Shown here piece by piece: positions 17,738-27,731 of a stretch of DNA of 64,000 nt. How positions within the stretch are numbered: position 1 is the first letter of the stretch; the number at the start of each line of letters is the position of its first letter. A program made the position numbers and the translations under genes. Under the pieces are notes generated by a model, which saw only the letters and a program-made list of their open reading frames with translations, had not been told where the DNA came from and ran no database searches. The stretch comes from Actinospineispora acaciae DSM 45401 (lineage in GTDB: Bacteria; Actinomycetota; Actinomycetes; Mycobacteriales; Pseudonocardiaceae). The stretch lies in contig NZ_JIAI01000009.1 of assembly GCF_000620785.1 (NCBI RefSeq), positions 278,616 to 342,615 of the forward strand. The letters are read 5' to 3'.

Positions 17738-17810
17738 CTGGCACACCGACTTCGTACCTCGCACACGCGCTGCAGCAGGTGTGCGGGACACGAACGGGGT
17801 GTGCGAGCGA
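17738..17810. repeat. Dispersed palindrome, family B copy 2
   Basis: This imperfect palindrome of about 70 nt reads GGCACACCGACTTCGTACCT, then GCACACGCGCTGCAGCAGGT, then GTGCGGGACACGAACGGGGT, with outer GCACACC/GGTGTGC arms and a CTGCAG centre. It lies just after the treY stop and before the ABC importer promoter. It is clearly related to the copy at 36000-36074 and more distantly to 507-556. Confidence 0.6.
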
Positions 17811-17841
17811 GATGGCCGGCGGTGGCGGGCGGGGGTGGGGG

Positions 17842-20192
17842 TTAGGCGGGGCGGACGAGGAGGGCTACGGGGTAGTGGGTGAGGAGGTCGGCTAGGTGGG
17901 GGGTCGCGCTGGGTACGGGTTGGCCGGTGATGACGTCGGTCCAGTCGTCGGCGCCGGCGGGGAGGGCGAGCGTGGTGTCGGACCAGCCGCCTCGGGCGGT
18001 CAGGGTCAGGGGGAGTCGGGTGGCCACGGCGACCAGGCCGGGGTCGCGGGCGAACGCGAGCGCGTGCGCGGCGGCGGGGCCGTCGGCGGTGAGCGGGCGG
18101 TAGCCGCCGAACAGCTCGGGGCGGTAGCGACGCAGGCGCAGGGCGGCCGATGTGACCAGGAGCTTTGACGCGCCACTCGGGTCGTCCAGCGGGGGCAGCC
18201 AGTGCTCGTCGAGGCGGGCCAGCAGGGCGCGGCGGGCGGCGAAGTCCACCGGGCGGCGGTTGTCCGGGTCGACCAGGGAGTATTCGAACAGCTCGGTGCC
18301 CTGGTAGACGTCCGGTATGCCGGGGCCGGCGAGCTGGAGCAACTTCTGGCCCAGGGAGTTGGAGCGGCCGGCGGGGGCGATGCGGGCGACGAACTCCTCG
18401 ACGGAGGCGGTCACGGCGGGATCGGAGAGCACGGACTCCGGCCAGCGCGCGATCGCCTCGTCCACCTCGGGCACCGGGTCGGTGTGGCTGGTGACGAGCT
18501 TGGCCTCCTTGGCGGCCTTGAGCAGGTACGCGGACAACCGGTCGGCGGGGATCGGCCACGCCCCGACCAGGCACTGCCAGGCCAGCAGCTCCAGCGACCG
18601 GTCCGGCAGCGGGTGCGCGGCGGCCCACCCGCGCATCGCGTCCGCCCATTCCGAAGGGATCTCGGCCAGCACCGCCAGCCGGGCCCGGACGTCCTCGGAA
18701 CGCTTGGTGTCGTGGGTGGACAGCGTGGTCATGCCGGCCGGCGTGCCGGCATCCCGAGCGGCGGCCGCCGCGTGGAACTCGGCCACCGAGACGCCGAACC
18801 GGGACGGCTCGCCGCCCACCTCGTTCAGCGCCACGAACCGGTTCCAGCGGTAGAAGGCGGTGTCCTCGACGCCCTTCGCGGTGACCATCCCGGAGGTCTG
18901 CTGCACGCGCCGCGCCAGCTCACCGCCCGGCTCGGCGAGCATCCGGCGGTGGACCAGCTCGAACGCCTCGGTCAGGTCCGGGCGGTTGCACCGGGCCACG
19001 GACACCGCGACGTCCAGCGCCTCGCGCCGTTCCGGCAGGTAGGAGCGGTACACCGGGAAGGACGAGAGCAGCTCGGCGGTCGCGTCGGTGGCCTTCGCCG
19101 GGTCCAGCTCGGGCAGCAGCGCGGCGATCCGGCGGACCTCGGCGGCCAGGATCGTGTCGGCCACCTCCCGGCGCGCCCGGCGTTCCGCGACATGCGCGGC
19201 CAGCCGCTCGCCGGTGTGCTCGGCGGCGAACTGGGTGAGCAGCCCGGCGCCGGACGGGTCCACGAACACCCCGCACAGCTCGCGCAGCGCCTCGTACCCG
19301 GTGGTGCCGTCCACCGGCCAGGACGCCGGCAGCGTCTCGCCCACGCCGAGCACCTTCTCCACCAGCAGCCAGCGCCGGGGCCCGATCGCCGCGCGCAGCC
19401 GCCGCAGGTAGGCGCCCGGGTCGGCCAGCCCGTCCGGGTGGTCCACCCGCAGCCCGTCCACCTCGCCGGCCGCCACCCAGCGCAGCACCTCGCCGTGCAC
19501 GGCGGCGAACACCGTCGGATCCTCGATGCGAACCGCGGCCAGCCCGGACACGTCGAAGAACCGCCGGTAGGTCAGCTCGGCCGCGCCGCGCCGCCAGTGC
19601 ACCAGCCGGTAGTGCTGCCGCTCGTGCACCTCCCGCGCGGTGCCGGAGTCCGCGCTCCCCACCGCCACCGGGAACAAATGCTCGTAGTAGCGCAGCCCGG
19701 GGTAGCCGTTCTCGTCGCGGACCAGCTCCAGCCGGTCCAGCTCGGAGTCGTCGCCCGAGCCCAGCACCGGCAGCAAGAGCGCGCCGGCGTCCCAGTCGAT
19801 GTCGAAGTACCGCGCGTACTCCGACTCACGGCCGCGCACCAGCACGTCCGACCACCACGGGTTCGCCGTCGGCACCGCGACCCCGACGTGGTTGGGCACG
19901 ATGTCCACCACCAGCCCGAGCCCCGCCGAACGCAGCGCCGCCACCATCGCGCGCCGGCCCTCCTCGCCGCCGCGCTCGGCGGACACCCTGGTCGGGTCCA
20001 CCACGTCGTAGCCGTGGTTCGAGCCGGGCGCGGACTCCAGCATCGGCGAGGCGTACAGCGCCCCCGCGCCCAGGTCGGCCAGGTAGTCCGTCAGAGCGGC
20101 GGCGTCGGCGAAGGTCTGGCCGGCGTTGAGCTGCAACCGGTAGGTAGAGGTGGCGGGGGCGGTGGTGGAAGAAACAGTCGGAGCCACCGCGA

Positions 20193-20196
<4 letters not shown>
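17842..20196 (-). CDS. treY: Maltooligosyl trehalose synthase
   Basis: A 784-residue GH13 enzyme that isomerises the reducing end of maltooligosaccharides to a trehalosyl unit. The four GH13 regions are visible: DIVPNHVGV, GLRVDHPDGL (nucleophile Asp), VEKVLG (acid/base Glu) and LSTHDTKRSEDVRAR. The GTG start at 20196 overlaps the upstream debranching-enzyme stop (GTGA), so the two are co-translated; the frame runs on upstream only as a shadow inside that gene. The usual partner treZ (maltooligosyltrehalose trehalohydrolase) is not in the window. Confidence 0.94.
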
Positions 20197-22352
<2,156 letters not shown>

Positions 22353-22513
22353 TACTCGGTTCTCCCTGCCTTCTACTTGACAACCGGGGGCGGTCCGGTT
22401 TGGGGCTACAGGTTATCGGTGTGACGTTCCGACGTCGGGCGGACGCGCTCTGTGTCGTCGAGGTGGGCGTTAGCATCCCCGGAAAGAGCGGCACACCGGG
22501 GAGGAAGGTCGCG

Positions 22514-22939
22514 ATGGCGACGCTGTTCACCAAGATTATCGAGGGCGAGCTGCCCGGGCGGTTCGTCTGGAGCGACGAGCTGGCCGTCGGGTTCCTTTCC
22601 ATCAACCCGTTGGGGCCCGGGCACACGCTGGTCGTGCCGCGCGCCGAGGTCGACCAGTGGGTGGACGCCGACGACGAGCTGCTCGGCCACCTGCACCGGG
22701 TCAGCCACCGCGTCGCCGAGGCGGTCCGCGCGGTGTGGCAGCCGCCCAGGGTGGCGATGATCATCGCGGGCTTCGAGGTGCCGCACCTGCACCTGCACGT
22801 CTACCCGGCCTGGAAGCTGGACGACTTCGACTTCCGCAACGCCGCGAGCGACCCCGACCCGGCCGAGCTGGACCGGCACGCGGACTCGCTGCGCACGGCC
22901 CTGCGCGAGGCCGGACATACCGCTCATGTTCCTTCCTGA
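22514..22939 (+). CDS. HIT-family nucleotide hydrolase/transferase
   Basis: A 141-residue histidine-triad protein. The triad motif HLHLHVYPA near residue 92 gives the nucleophilic His. Such proteins hydrolyse or transfer nucleotides from phosphoramidates or dinucleoside polyphosphates. ATG 22514 follows GGGGAGGAAGG at 4-8 bases; a longer upstream frame has no ribosome site. The next gene starts 11 bp later, so they probably form an operon. Confidence 0.88.
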   Translation: MATLFTKIIEGELPGRFVWSDELAVGFLSINPLGPGHTLVVPRAEVDQWVDADDELLGHLHRVSHRVAEAVRAVWQPPRVAMIIAGFEVPHLHLHVYPAWKLDDFDFRNAASDPDPAELDRHADSLRTALREAGHTAHVPS

Positions 22940-22950
22940 GTCGGGCTGAC

Positions 22951-23589
22951 ATGCGGTTGATACTGGTCCGGCATGCGCTGCCGCACCGGGGTGAGGCCGG
23001 TGACGGGAACGGCGTGGCCGACCCGGGACTGACCGAGCTGGGTCGCCGGCAGGCGGACCGGGTGGCCGAGGCGCTGGCCGGCCAGCCGGTCGCGGCGATC
23101 TACACCAGTCCGCAGCGGCGGGCTCGGGAGACGGCGGCGCCGCTGGCCGGGGCGTTGGGTATGGCGGTCACCGTGGCCGAGGGGTTGGCCGAGTACGACG
23201 CGGGGGACCGGCACTACATCCCGGTGCACCAGATGGCGGAGGCGGATCCGGCGGCCTGGGCGCGGATGCTGGCCGGTCAGCTCCCGGAGCACGTGGACGT
23301 CGAGGCGTTCCGCGCCCGGGTGGACGGGGCGCTCGGCGGGATCGCGGACGCGCACCCCGGCGCGGCCACCGCTGTCTGCTTCGCGCACGCCGGCACGATC
23401 AACGTCTACCTGGCCGCGCTGCTCGGGCTGGCGCGGCCGCTGACGTTCCCGCTGGACTACACCGGGATCACCCGGGTCACCGTGTCCCGCGCCGGCCGCC
23501 GCTCGGTGCGGACGATCAACGAGATCGCGCACGTCGCCGACCTGCTCGACCCGACCACACCCGCCCTACCCGGGGTGCCGGGCAAGTAG
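22951..23589 (+). CDS. Histidine phosphatase-family protein (phosphoglycerate mutase fold)
   Basis: A 212-residue histidine phosphatase. The catalytic motif LVRHALPHR is near the start (phospho-accepting His at about residue 8), YTSPQRRARETA supplies the phosphate-pocket Arg, and FAHAGTINVYLA holds the second catalytic His. The substrate is not predictable. It follows the HIT gene by 11 bp and its last 24 bases overlap the 3' end of the convergent TetR gene. Confidence 0.88.
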   Translation: MRLILVRHALPHRGEAGDGNGVADPGLTELGRRQADRVAEALAGQPVAAIYTSPQRRARETAAPLAGALGMAVTVAEGLAEYDAGDRHYIPVHQMAEADPAAWARMLAGQLPEHVDVEAFRARVDGALGGIADAHPGAATAVCFAHAGTINVYLAALLGLARPLTFPLDYTGITRVTVSRAGRRSVRTINEIAHVADLLDPTTPALPGVPGK

Positions 23590-24177
23590 GGCGTCCAGCC
23601 GGGTGTGGATCGCGCGTTCGGCCAGCCGGTAGGGGGTGTCGTCGTCCTGGAGCAGGGCGGTCGCGTTCGCGGTCTCCAGGAAGGCGATCAGCTCGAACGC
23701 GAGCTGTGCCGGGTCGGTGTCCGGGGCCAGCTCGTTCAGGGCCACGGCGTCGGCGATGGTCTGGCTGACCAGGCCGGTCCAGGCCCGGCTGGCCTCGGCG
23801 AGCGCGTCGCGCACCGGGCCGGGGCGGGCGTCGAACTCGGCCATGGTGGCGAAGAAGAAGCAGCCGCCGGGGAACACCCGGCTCCGTGAGTAGTCCAGCC
23901 AGCGCGCGCACAGCGCCCGGAGCCGTCCGATCCCGGGCGGGGTGCGCAGGGCCGGGGTGATGACGTGCTCCAGGTACACCTCGGTGGCGATGCGCACGGT
24001 GGCCAGCTGGAGCTCCTCCTTCGAGCCGAAGTAGCCGAACAGGCCGCTCTTGCTCAGGCCGAGGGAGGCGGCGAGGCGGCCGAGGGTCAGGCCGTCCAGC
24101 CCGTCGACCGAGGCGAGGTCGGCGGCCCTGCGCAGGATCTCCCGGCGCGCCTGTTCGTTGCGCGGTCGCCCGGCCAC
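23566..24177 (-). CDS. TetR-family regulator
   Basis: A 203-residue TetR repressor. The helix-turn-helix is in about residues 8-52 (LTLGRLAASLGLSKSGLFGYFGSKEEL). The C-terminal domain includes the SRVFPGGCFFF stretch of TetR_C_6-like regulators. It is divergent from the 131-residue protein at 24269, with an ACGAACGGTCGT palindrome between them, so it probably represses that gene and itself. Confidence 0.88.
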   Translation of the reverse strand: MAGRPRNEQARREILRRAADLASVDGLDGLTLGRLAASLGLSKSGLFGYFGSKEELQLATVRIATEVYLEHVITPALRTPPGIGRLRALCARWLDYSRSRVFPGGCFFFATMAEFDARPGPVRDALAEASRAWTGLVSQTIADAVALNELAPDTDPAQLAFELIAFLETANATALLQDDDTPYRLAERAIHTRLDALLARHPG

Positions 24178-24213
24178 GCCCGCTCCTTCCGTCCGGTCCG
24201 GATATCAGGTTAA

Positions 24214-24238
24214 TTGTACGAACGGTCGTGCCTATAAT
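24214..24238. promoter_or_regulatory. TetR operator with overlapping -10 box
   Basis: The palindromic core ACGAACGGTCGT (about 24218-24229) is followed at once by a consensus TATAAT at 24233-24238, which reads toward the gene at 24269. Binding here would block that promoter. The -35 element is weak or displaced. Confidence 0.55.
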
Positions 24239-24268
24239 TCGGGCGGAGACGAACACAGAGGAGGAGCG

Positions 24269-24664
24269 ATGCTGCTGCGTACCCGATGGGCGGCCGGGCC
24301 GGACCGGCCGGTCGATGGCGACCAGGTGCTGGTCAGCGTGACCCGGTTCGACGCGGCCAGCCGGGTCGACCTGCCCGGCATCTACCGGGCCGGGCTGGCG
24401 CTGCGCTCGGCCTGGCCGGAGCTGCCCGGCGCGGTCGGCGTGTGGCTGTGGTCGCAACCGCTGGCCGGCAGCTCGGGGTCGGTCTCGGTGTGGCGCTCGG
24501 CGGGGGCGCTGGGCGCGTTCGTCGGGCTGCCCGAGCACGTGCGGATCATGCGCCGCTACCGGTCTCGGGGCGTGATCAGAGCGACCACGTGGACCACCGG
24601 GTGGGGAGACCCGGTGGAGCTGTGGGCGCGCGCCCGGCGGTGGTTGGCCGAGGCCCGCGCGTAA
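24269..24664 (+). CDS. Uncharacterised small protein under TetR control
   Basis: A 131-residue protein whose family was not recognised. It is rich in Trp and Arg with two beta-alpha-like halves (QVLVSVTRFDAAS, then SVSVWRSAGALGAFVGLPEH), resembling in layout small heme-degrading or antibiotic-monooxygenase-like alpha/beta barrels, but no diagnostic motif is present. The ATG has GAGGAGG ideally placed. It is transcribed away from the TetR gene and followed by a strong hairpin at 24677-24698 that separates it from the hexapeptide array. Confidence 0.75.
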   Translation: MLLRTRWAAGPDRPVDGDQVLVSVTRFDAASRVDLPGIYRAGLALRSAWPELPGAVGVWLWSQPLAGSSGSVSVWRSAGALGAFVGLPEHVRIMRRYRSRGVIRATTWTTGWGDPVELWARARRWLAEARA

Positions 24665-24676
24665 GGCATCACCCGG

Positions 24677-24698
24677 GGTCACCGCGCCGGCGGTGGCC
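24677..24698. terminator. Hairpin between the 131-residue gene and the hexapeptide array
   Basis: GGTCACCGC (24677-24685) pairs with GCGGTGGCC (24690-24698), one G-U type mismatch, around a 4-nt loop. There is no T-run, as is common in high-GC actinobacteria. It could end transcription from either side. Confidence 0.5.
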
Positions 24699-24746
24699 CA
24701 GCTGTGGGACCGTCCGCGCCGGAGCCCGGGCGGTCATGGTCGGTTC

Positions 24747-24767
24747 TCACCAGTGGCGGTTGTCCAC
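24747..24767 (-). CDS. Mini-gene 4: hexapeptide MDNRHW
   Basis: GTG GAC AAC CGC CAC TGG TGA, preceded by GAGGAG (24777-24782) at 9-base spacing. An ATG 9 bases further upstream would give MRVVDNRHW, but it lies directly against the GAGGAG, so the GTG start is preferred. It is the last of four minus-strand mini-genes with start-to-start distances of 74, 68 and 71 bp. It shares N-R-H-W with copies 2 and 3. Function unknown; too short for standard gene finders. Confidence 0.7.
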   Translation of the reverse strand: MDNRHW

Positions 24768-24817
24768 GACTCTCATCTCCTCGTCTCGGTGTCGGGTCGG
24801 GGGTCGGAACGCGTCGA

Positions 24818-24838
24818 TCACCAATGCCTGTTGCGCAT
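24818..24838 (-). CDS. Mini-gene 3: hexapeptide MRNRHW
   Basis: ATG CGC AAC AGG CAT TGG TGA with GGAAGGGAG (24845-24853) at 6-base spacing. It encodes exactly the same peptide as mini-gene 2, yet four of the four degenerate codons differ (five base changes in 18, all synonymous). That pattern is expected if the peptide, not the DNA or RNA, is selected. Confidence 0.8.
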   Translation of the reverse strand: MRNRHW

Positions 24839-24885
24839 GGCGTGCTCCCTTCCGGGCATAGGGCAGGGCGGACCGCGTCAAGAGA

Positions 24886-24906
24886 TCACCAGTGGCGATT
24901 ACGCAT
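24886..24906 (-). CDS. Mini-gene 2: hexapeptide MRNRHW
   Basis: ATG CGT AAT CGC CAC TGG TGA with a near-consensus AAAGGAGGG (24914-24922) at 7-base spacing, the strongest ribosome site of the four. The peptide is identical to mini-gene 3. The sequence between the mini-genes is not conserved apart from the ribosome sites. Confidence 0.82.
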   Translation of the reverse strand: MRNRHW

Positions 24907-24956
24907 CGCGGTACCCTCCTTTCGTCGTGCGCTGGGGATACCGGGGCTCGTGTGAA

Positions 24957-24980
24957 TCAGCGCCAGTGCTTGTTCCGCAC
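24957..24980 (-). CDS. Mini-gene 1: heptapeptide MRNKHWR
   Basis: GTG CGG AAC AAG CAC TGG CGC TGA with TGAGGAGGT (24988-24996) at 7-base spacing. It is the first (promoter-proximal) mini-gene on the minus strand, 122 bp from the divergent diguanylate cyclase start. It has Lys for Arg at position 4 and one extra Arg at the C terminus. Confidence 0.78.
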   Translation of the reverse strand: MRNKHWR

Positions 24981-25102
24981 GGTCTCCACCTCCTCAGGCG
25001 GCGAGTCGATCGCCGTGACAGCTGCGAGGGAAGGGATTACTCTCACGTCGCGTGATCCTTGTGTCACACTGAGTATGGATGGCCACTGAGCTGGGAGAAC
25101 AT

Positions 25103-26431
25103 ATGCAGTCGGAGTCGTCACCGGCTCGCCCGTGGCGGCTCACCCGTTGGGCGGTGTGGGCGCTTCCGCCGCGGGTCGTCACGCCCATCCTTCTGGTCGA
25201 ACTCACGGCGCTCGGCCTGTTCGCGCTGGATGCCTCGCAGGGTTCGTTCACCCAGTCAGCCTTATTCTCCACGCTGATCCTGTGCGTACTCGGCGTGGTC
25301 CACACCGAGATCGCGGTGGGCCTGGAGCGGCTGCGCCGTCAGGTCGCGGACACGCCGCACGGTGACCTCAGCTCGGTGTGGACGTTCGCCGGCGCGGTGT
25401 TGCTGCCGCCCGCCCTGGCGACGGTCGTCGTGGTGGTCATCTTCACCCATCAATGGTTCCGGGTGTGGCGATCGATCCAGGTCCCGGTCTATCGGCACAC
25501 GTTCAGTACGGCGACCGTCGTGCTGGCCTGTCACGCGGCGTCCGCCGTGCTCAACTATGCCGGGGACGGCCGGCCGCCCGACTTCGGCAGCGCCAAGGAG
25601 CTGCTCGTCGTCACGCTGGCGATACTCGCCTACGCGACGGTGAACACCGGCCTGGTCGCGGCCGCGATCGCGCTGAGCGCGGCACCGCCGAAGCCCAGCC
25701 CGGCGCAGCTTATCGGGCACTGGGACGACAACATGCTGGAGCTGGCCACGCTGTGCCTCGGCGCGCTGGCCGCCCTCACGCTGGGCACCAAGCCGTGGCT
25801 GGTGGTGCTGGTCATGGCCCCGCTGCTGGTGCTGCACCGCGCCGTGCTGGTCCGCCAGCTCGAGGAGGTCGCCAGCACGGACAGCAAGACCGGCCTGCTC
25901 AACGCGGCGGCCTGGCACACCCGCGCGGCCAAGGAGCTGCGGCGCGCCCAGCGCGGGCGCAACACCGCGGCCGTGCTGATCATGGACCTGGACCACTTCA
26001 AGTCGGTCAACGACGACCACGGGCACCTGGCCGGCGACGAGGTGCTCAGCGCGGTGGCGGCGGCGGTGCGCGGCGAGGTCCGCGAGCACGACCTGGTCGG
26101 GCGGTTCGGCGGCGAGGAGTTCGTGGTGCTGCTGCCCGAGCTGGGGCGCGAGCTGAACGGCAACGGCGAGCTGCACGCCATCGCCGAGCGGATCCGGCAC
26201 CGGATCAGCACGCTGTCGGTGGCGGTGTCCACGCCGAACGGGTCGTTGAGCATCGCCGGCCTGTCGGTGTCCGTGGGCGGCGCGACCTTCCCGGAGCACG
26301 GCAACGGCCTGGAGCCCGTGCTGGAGGCCGCCGACTCCGCGCTCTACGCCGCCAAGCGCGACGGCCGCAACGCGGTGCGGATCGCCGAGTTCTCCCAGGT
26401 TCCTCGGCCGCGTTCGCCCGGGCGTCGCTAG
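25103..26431 (+). CDS. Membrane-bound GGDEF diguanylate cyclase
   Basis: A 442-residue protein. The N-terminal half has about six to seven hydrophobic segments (residues 20-255), and the C-terminal GGDEF domain (about 262-430) makes the second messenger c-di-GMP. The active site is intact as GGEEF, and REHD precedes it by exactly five residues, which matches the canonical inhibitory RxxD site for product feedback. ATG 25103 is chosen because TGGGAGA lies 5-11 bases upstream; an in-frame ATG at 25079 lacks a ribosome site. It diverges from the hexapeptide mini-genes. Confidence 0.88.
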   Translation: MQSESSPARPWRLTRWAVWALPPRVVTPILLVELTALGLFALDASQGSFTQSALFSTLILCVLGVVHTEIAVGLERLRRQVADTPHGDLSSVWTFAGAVLLPPALATVVVVVIFTHQWFRVWRSIQVPVYRHTFSTATVVLACHAASAVLNYAGDGRPPDFGSAKELLVVTLAILAYATVNTGLVAAAIALSAAPPKPSPAQLIGHWDDNMLELATLCLGALAALTLGTKPWLVVLVMAPLLVLHRAVLVRQLEEVASTDSKTGLLNAAAWHTRAAKELRRAQRGRNTAAVLIMDLDHFKSVNDDHGHLAGDEVLSAVAAAVRGEVREHDLVGRFGGEEFVVLLPELGRELNGNGELHAIAERIRHRISTLSVAVSTPNGSLSIAGLSVSVGGATFPEHGNGLEPVLEAADSALYAAKRDGRNAVRIAEFSQVPRPRSPGRR

Positions 26432-26850
26432 GAGGGTTGGGCACGCTCCTGACGGGGAGGGCGGGCCGGAGGCTCGTCCGAGCGGCTGGATCAGGCGGTT
26501 TGATCGCCGAAGGCGATTCGTGACCAACGCTCCGGATAAGACAGAGCTTTTCGCCAGCCGGACCGGGCAAGTGGACCTTCCGTTGTTACTCCAAGAGTGG
26601 CGCTGGCAAGGACGGTTGCTGCGCTCAGTGGTGAGGCTCGGCGGGCGTCCGGCGCGAACCTCACCGTTCGTCGCTCGGAACCGCGCGGCAGCCTGACCGT
26701 GCGTAACTTCCGGTTGACCCCGGCCGTACGCCAGGTAGCTTTTTTCACGGATTCATGACGGCGCGATCACGAATAGGACACGGACGACTCCCTCGGCGTC
26801 CACCGGCCCCCGACCGGAAGTCCAGCGCCGTTGATCCGGAAGGAAGGTAC
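26432..26850. promoter_or_regulatory. Gene-free spacer with a promoter for the secreted LAS-fold protein
   Basis: No gene is supported in these 419 bp. A sigma-70-like promoter is visible: TTGACC at 26714-26719, a 16-bp spacer and TAGCTT at 26736-26741. It would give a 5' leader of roughly 100 nt before the GTG at 26851. The leader was examined for a c-di-AMP riboswitch, common before such genes, but the conserved core was not recognised. Confidence 0.5.
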
Positions 26851-27729
26851 GTGGCACGGCATCGCTCCCCCCGTAGCCGTGGCGCGCGCCAAGGGTCCCC
26901 GCCGTCGGGAGCAGTCCTGGCGGCGGGGGCCGGCGGTGCGCACCGGGTTTCGGTCGGCGCCTCCGGCGGGGTCTCGGCCCTGGCCTCCCGGCGCGGGCTG
27001 CTCGCCGCCGGTGGCGCGGCGGTGGTGCTCGGTCAGGCCGCGCTGTCCCATGTCGTCGACCCCGGGCGGCCGTTGCTGCCGTCGCTCGGCTCCGCCGTCA
27101 CCGATGCCATCGACGACGCCTTCAGCTCTCCCGAGACCCAGACCGCGGCGGCGCAGGCGCACACCGTGACCGTGGTCCCCGCCGCCAGGTCATCCGCCGA
27201 GCCGGCCCGCGGCATGATCGAGCCGGTGCGACCCGGGCCCGTCGAGGAACTGGGCCAGGCCGACGTCGCCTCGCTGGTCAAGGCCGCCGGGCTGGCCGAG
27301 GCCGCCCGCGCCGCCGAGGAGGCCAAGCAGCAGGCGGCCGCCGCGGCCGCCGCCAAGCTCGCCGACAAGCCGTCCGTGCGGGGCAGCGCGTGCGCGCCCA
27401 ACAGCGCGGGCTTCGGCCCGGTGAAGGCCTTCGTCGGGGACGCCGGGCACTGGCTGCGGTGCATCTTCGGCGTCCAGACGGTGGGCGGGGTGGCCGGCCG
27501 GGCCGGCACCTCGGACCACCCGTCGGGCCTGGCCCTGGACTTCATGGTGAACAAGGCCAAGGGCGACCAGCTCGCCGACTACGCGCTGAAGTACAAGGAC
27601 GACCTGAAGATCAATTACGTGATCTGGCGGCAGCGGATCAACTTCGGCTCCGGCTGGCAGTCCATGGAGGACCGGGGCTCGGCCACCGCGAACCACTACG
27701 ACCACGTGCACATCTCGTTCAGCAAGTAG
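26851..27729 (+). CDS. Secreted LAS-type (VanY/ARB-07466-like) peptidase-domain protein
   Basis: A 292-residue exported protein. An Arg-rich N terminus and hydrophobic segment (about 47-68, beginning SRRGLLAAGG) suggest a signal anchor or Tat-like export. There is an Ala/Glu coiled-coil-like stretch at about 145-172. A C-terminal domain carries HPSGLALD (His223, Asp230) and HYDHVH (His285/287), the HxxxxxxD...HxH zinc pattern of LAS-fold D,D- or L,D-peptidases acting on peptidoglycan. GTG 26851 with GGAAGG upstream is preferred over ATG 26755. Cell-wall remodelling is inferred. Confidence 0.82.
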   Translation: MARHRSPRSRGARQGSPPSGAVLAAGAGGAHRVSVGASGGVSALASRRGLLAAGGAAVVLGQAALSHVVDPGRPLLPSLGSAVTDAIDDAFSSPETQTAAAQAHTVTVVPAARSSAEPARGMIEPVRPGPVEELGQADVASLVKAAGLAEAARAAEEAKQQAAAAAAAKLADKPSVRGSACAPNSAGFGPVKAFVGDAGHWLRCIFGVQTVGGVAGRAGTSDHPSGLALDFMVNKAKGDQLADYALKYKDDLKINYVIWRQRINFGSGWQSMEDRGSATANHYDHVHISFSK

Positions 27730-27731
27730 CT

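Noticed and set aside
24671..24737. A 22-codon frame downstream of the hexapeptide array
   Set aside because: No Shine-Dalgarno sequence and no similarity to the NRHW peptides.
24747..24776. ATG start for mini-gene 4 (MRVVDNRHW)
   Set aside because: The GAGGAG directly abuts this ATG; the in-frame GTG nine bases later has normal spacing and gives a hexapeptide matching the other copies.
26491..26748. 85-codon minus-strand frame in the spacer before the LAS-fold gene
   Set aside because: No ribosome site or recognisable domain, and it lies across a convincing promoter for the opposite strand.
26742..26850. Possible c-di-AMP (ydaO-type) riboswitch before the peptidase-like gene
   Set aside because: The context fits, but the conserved core sequences could not be found by eye.
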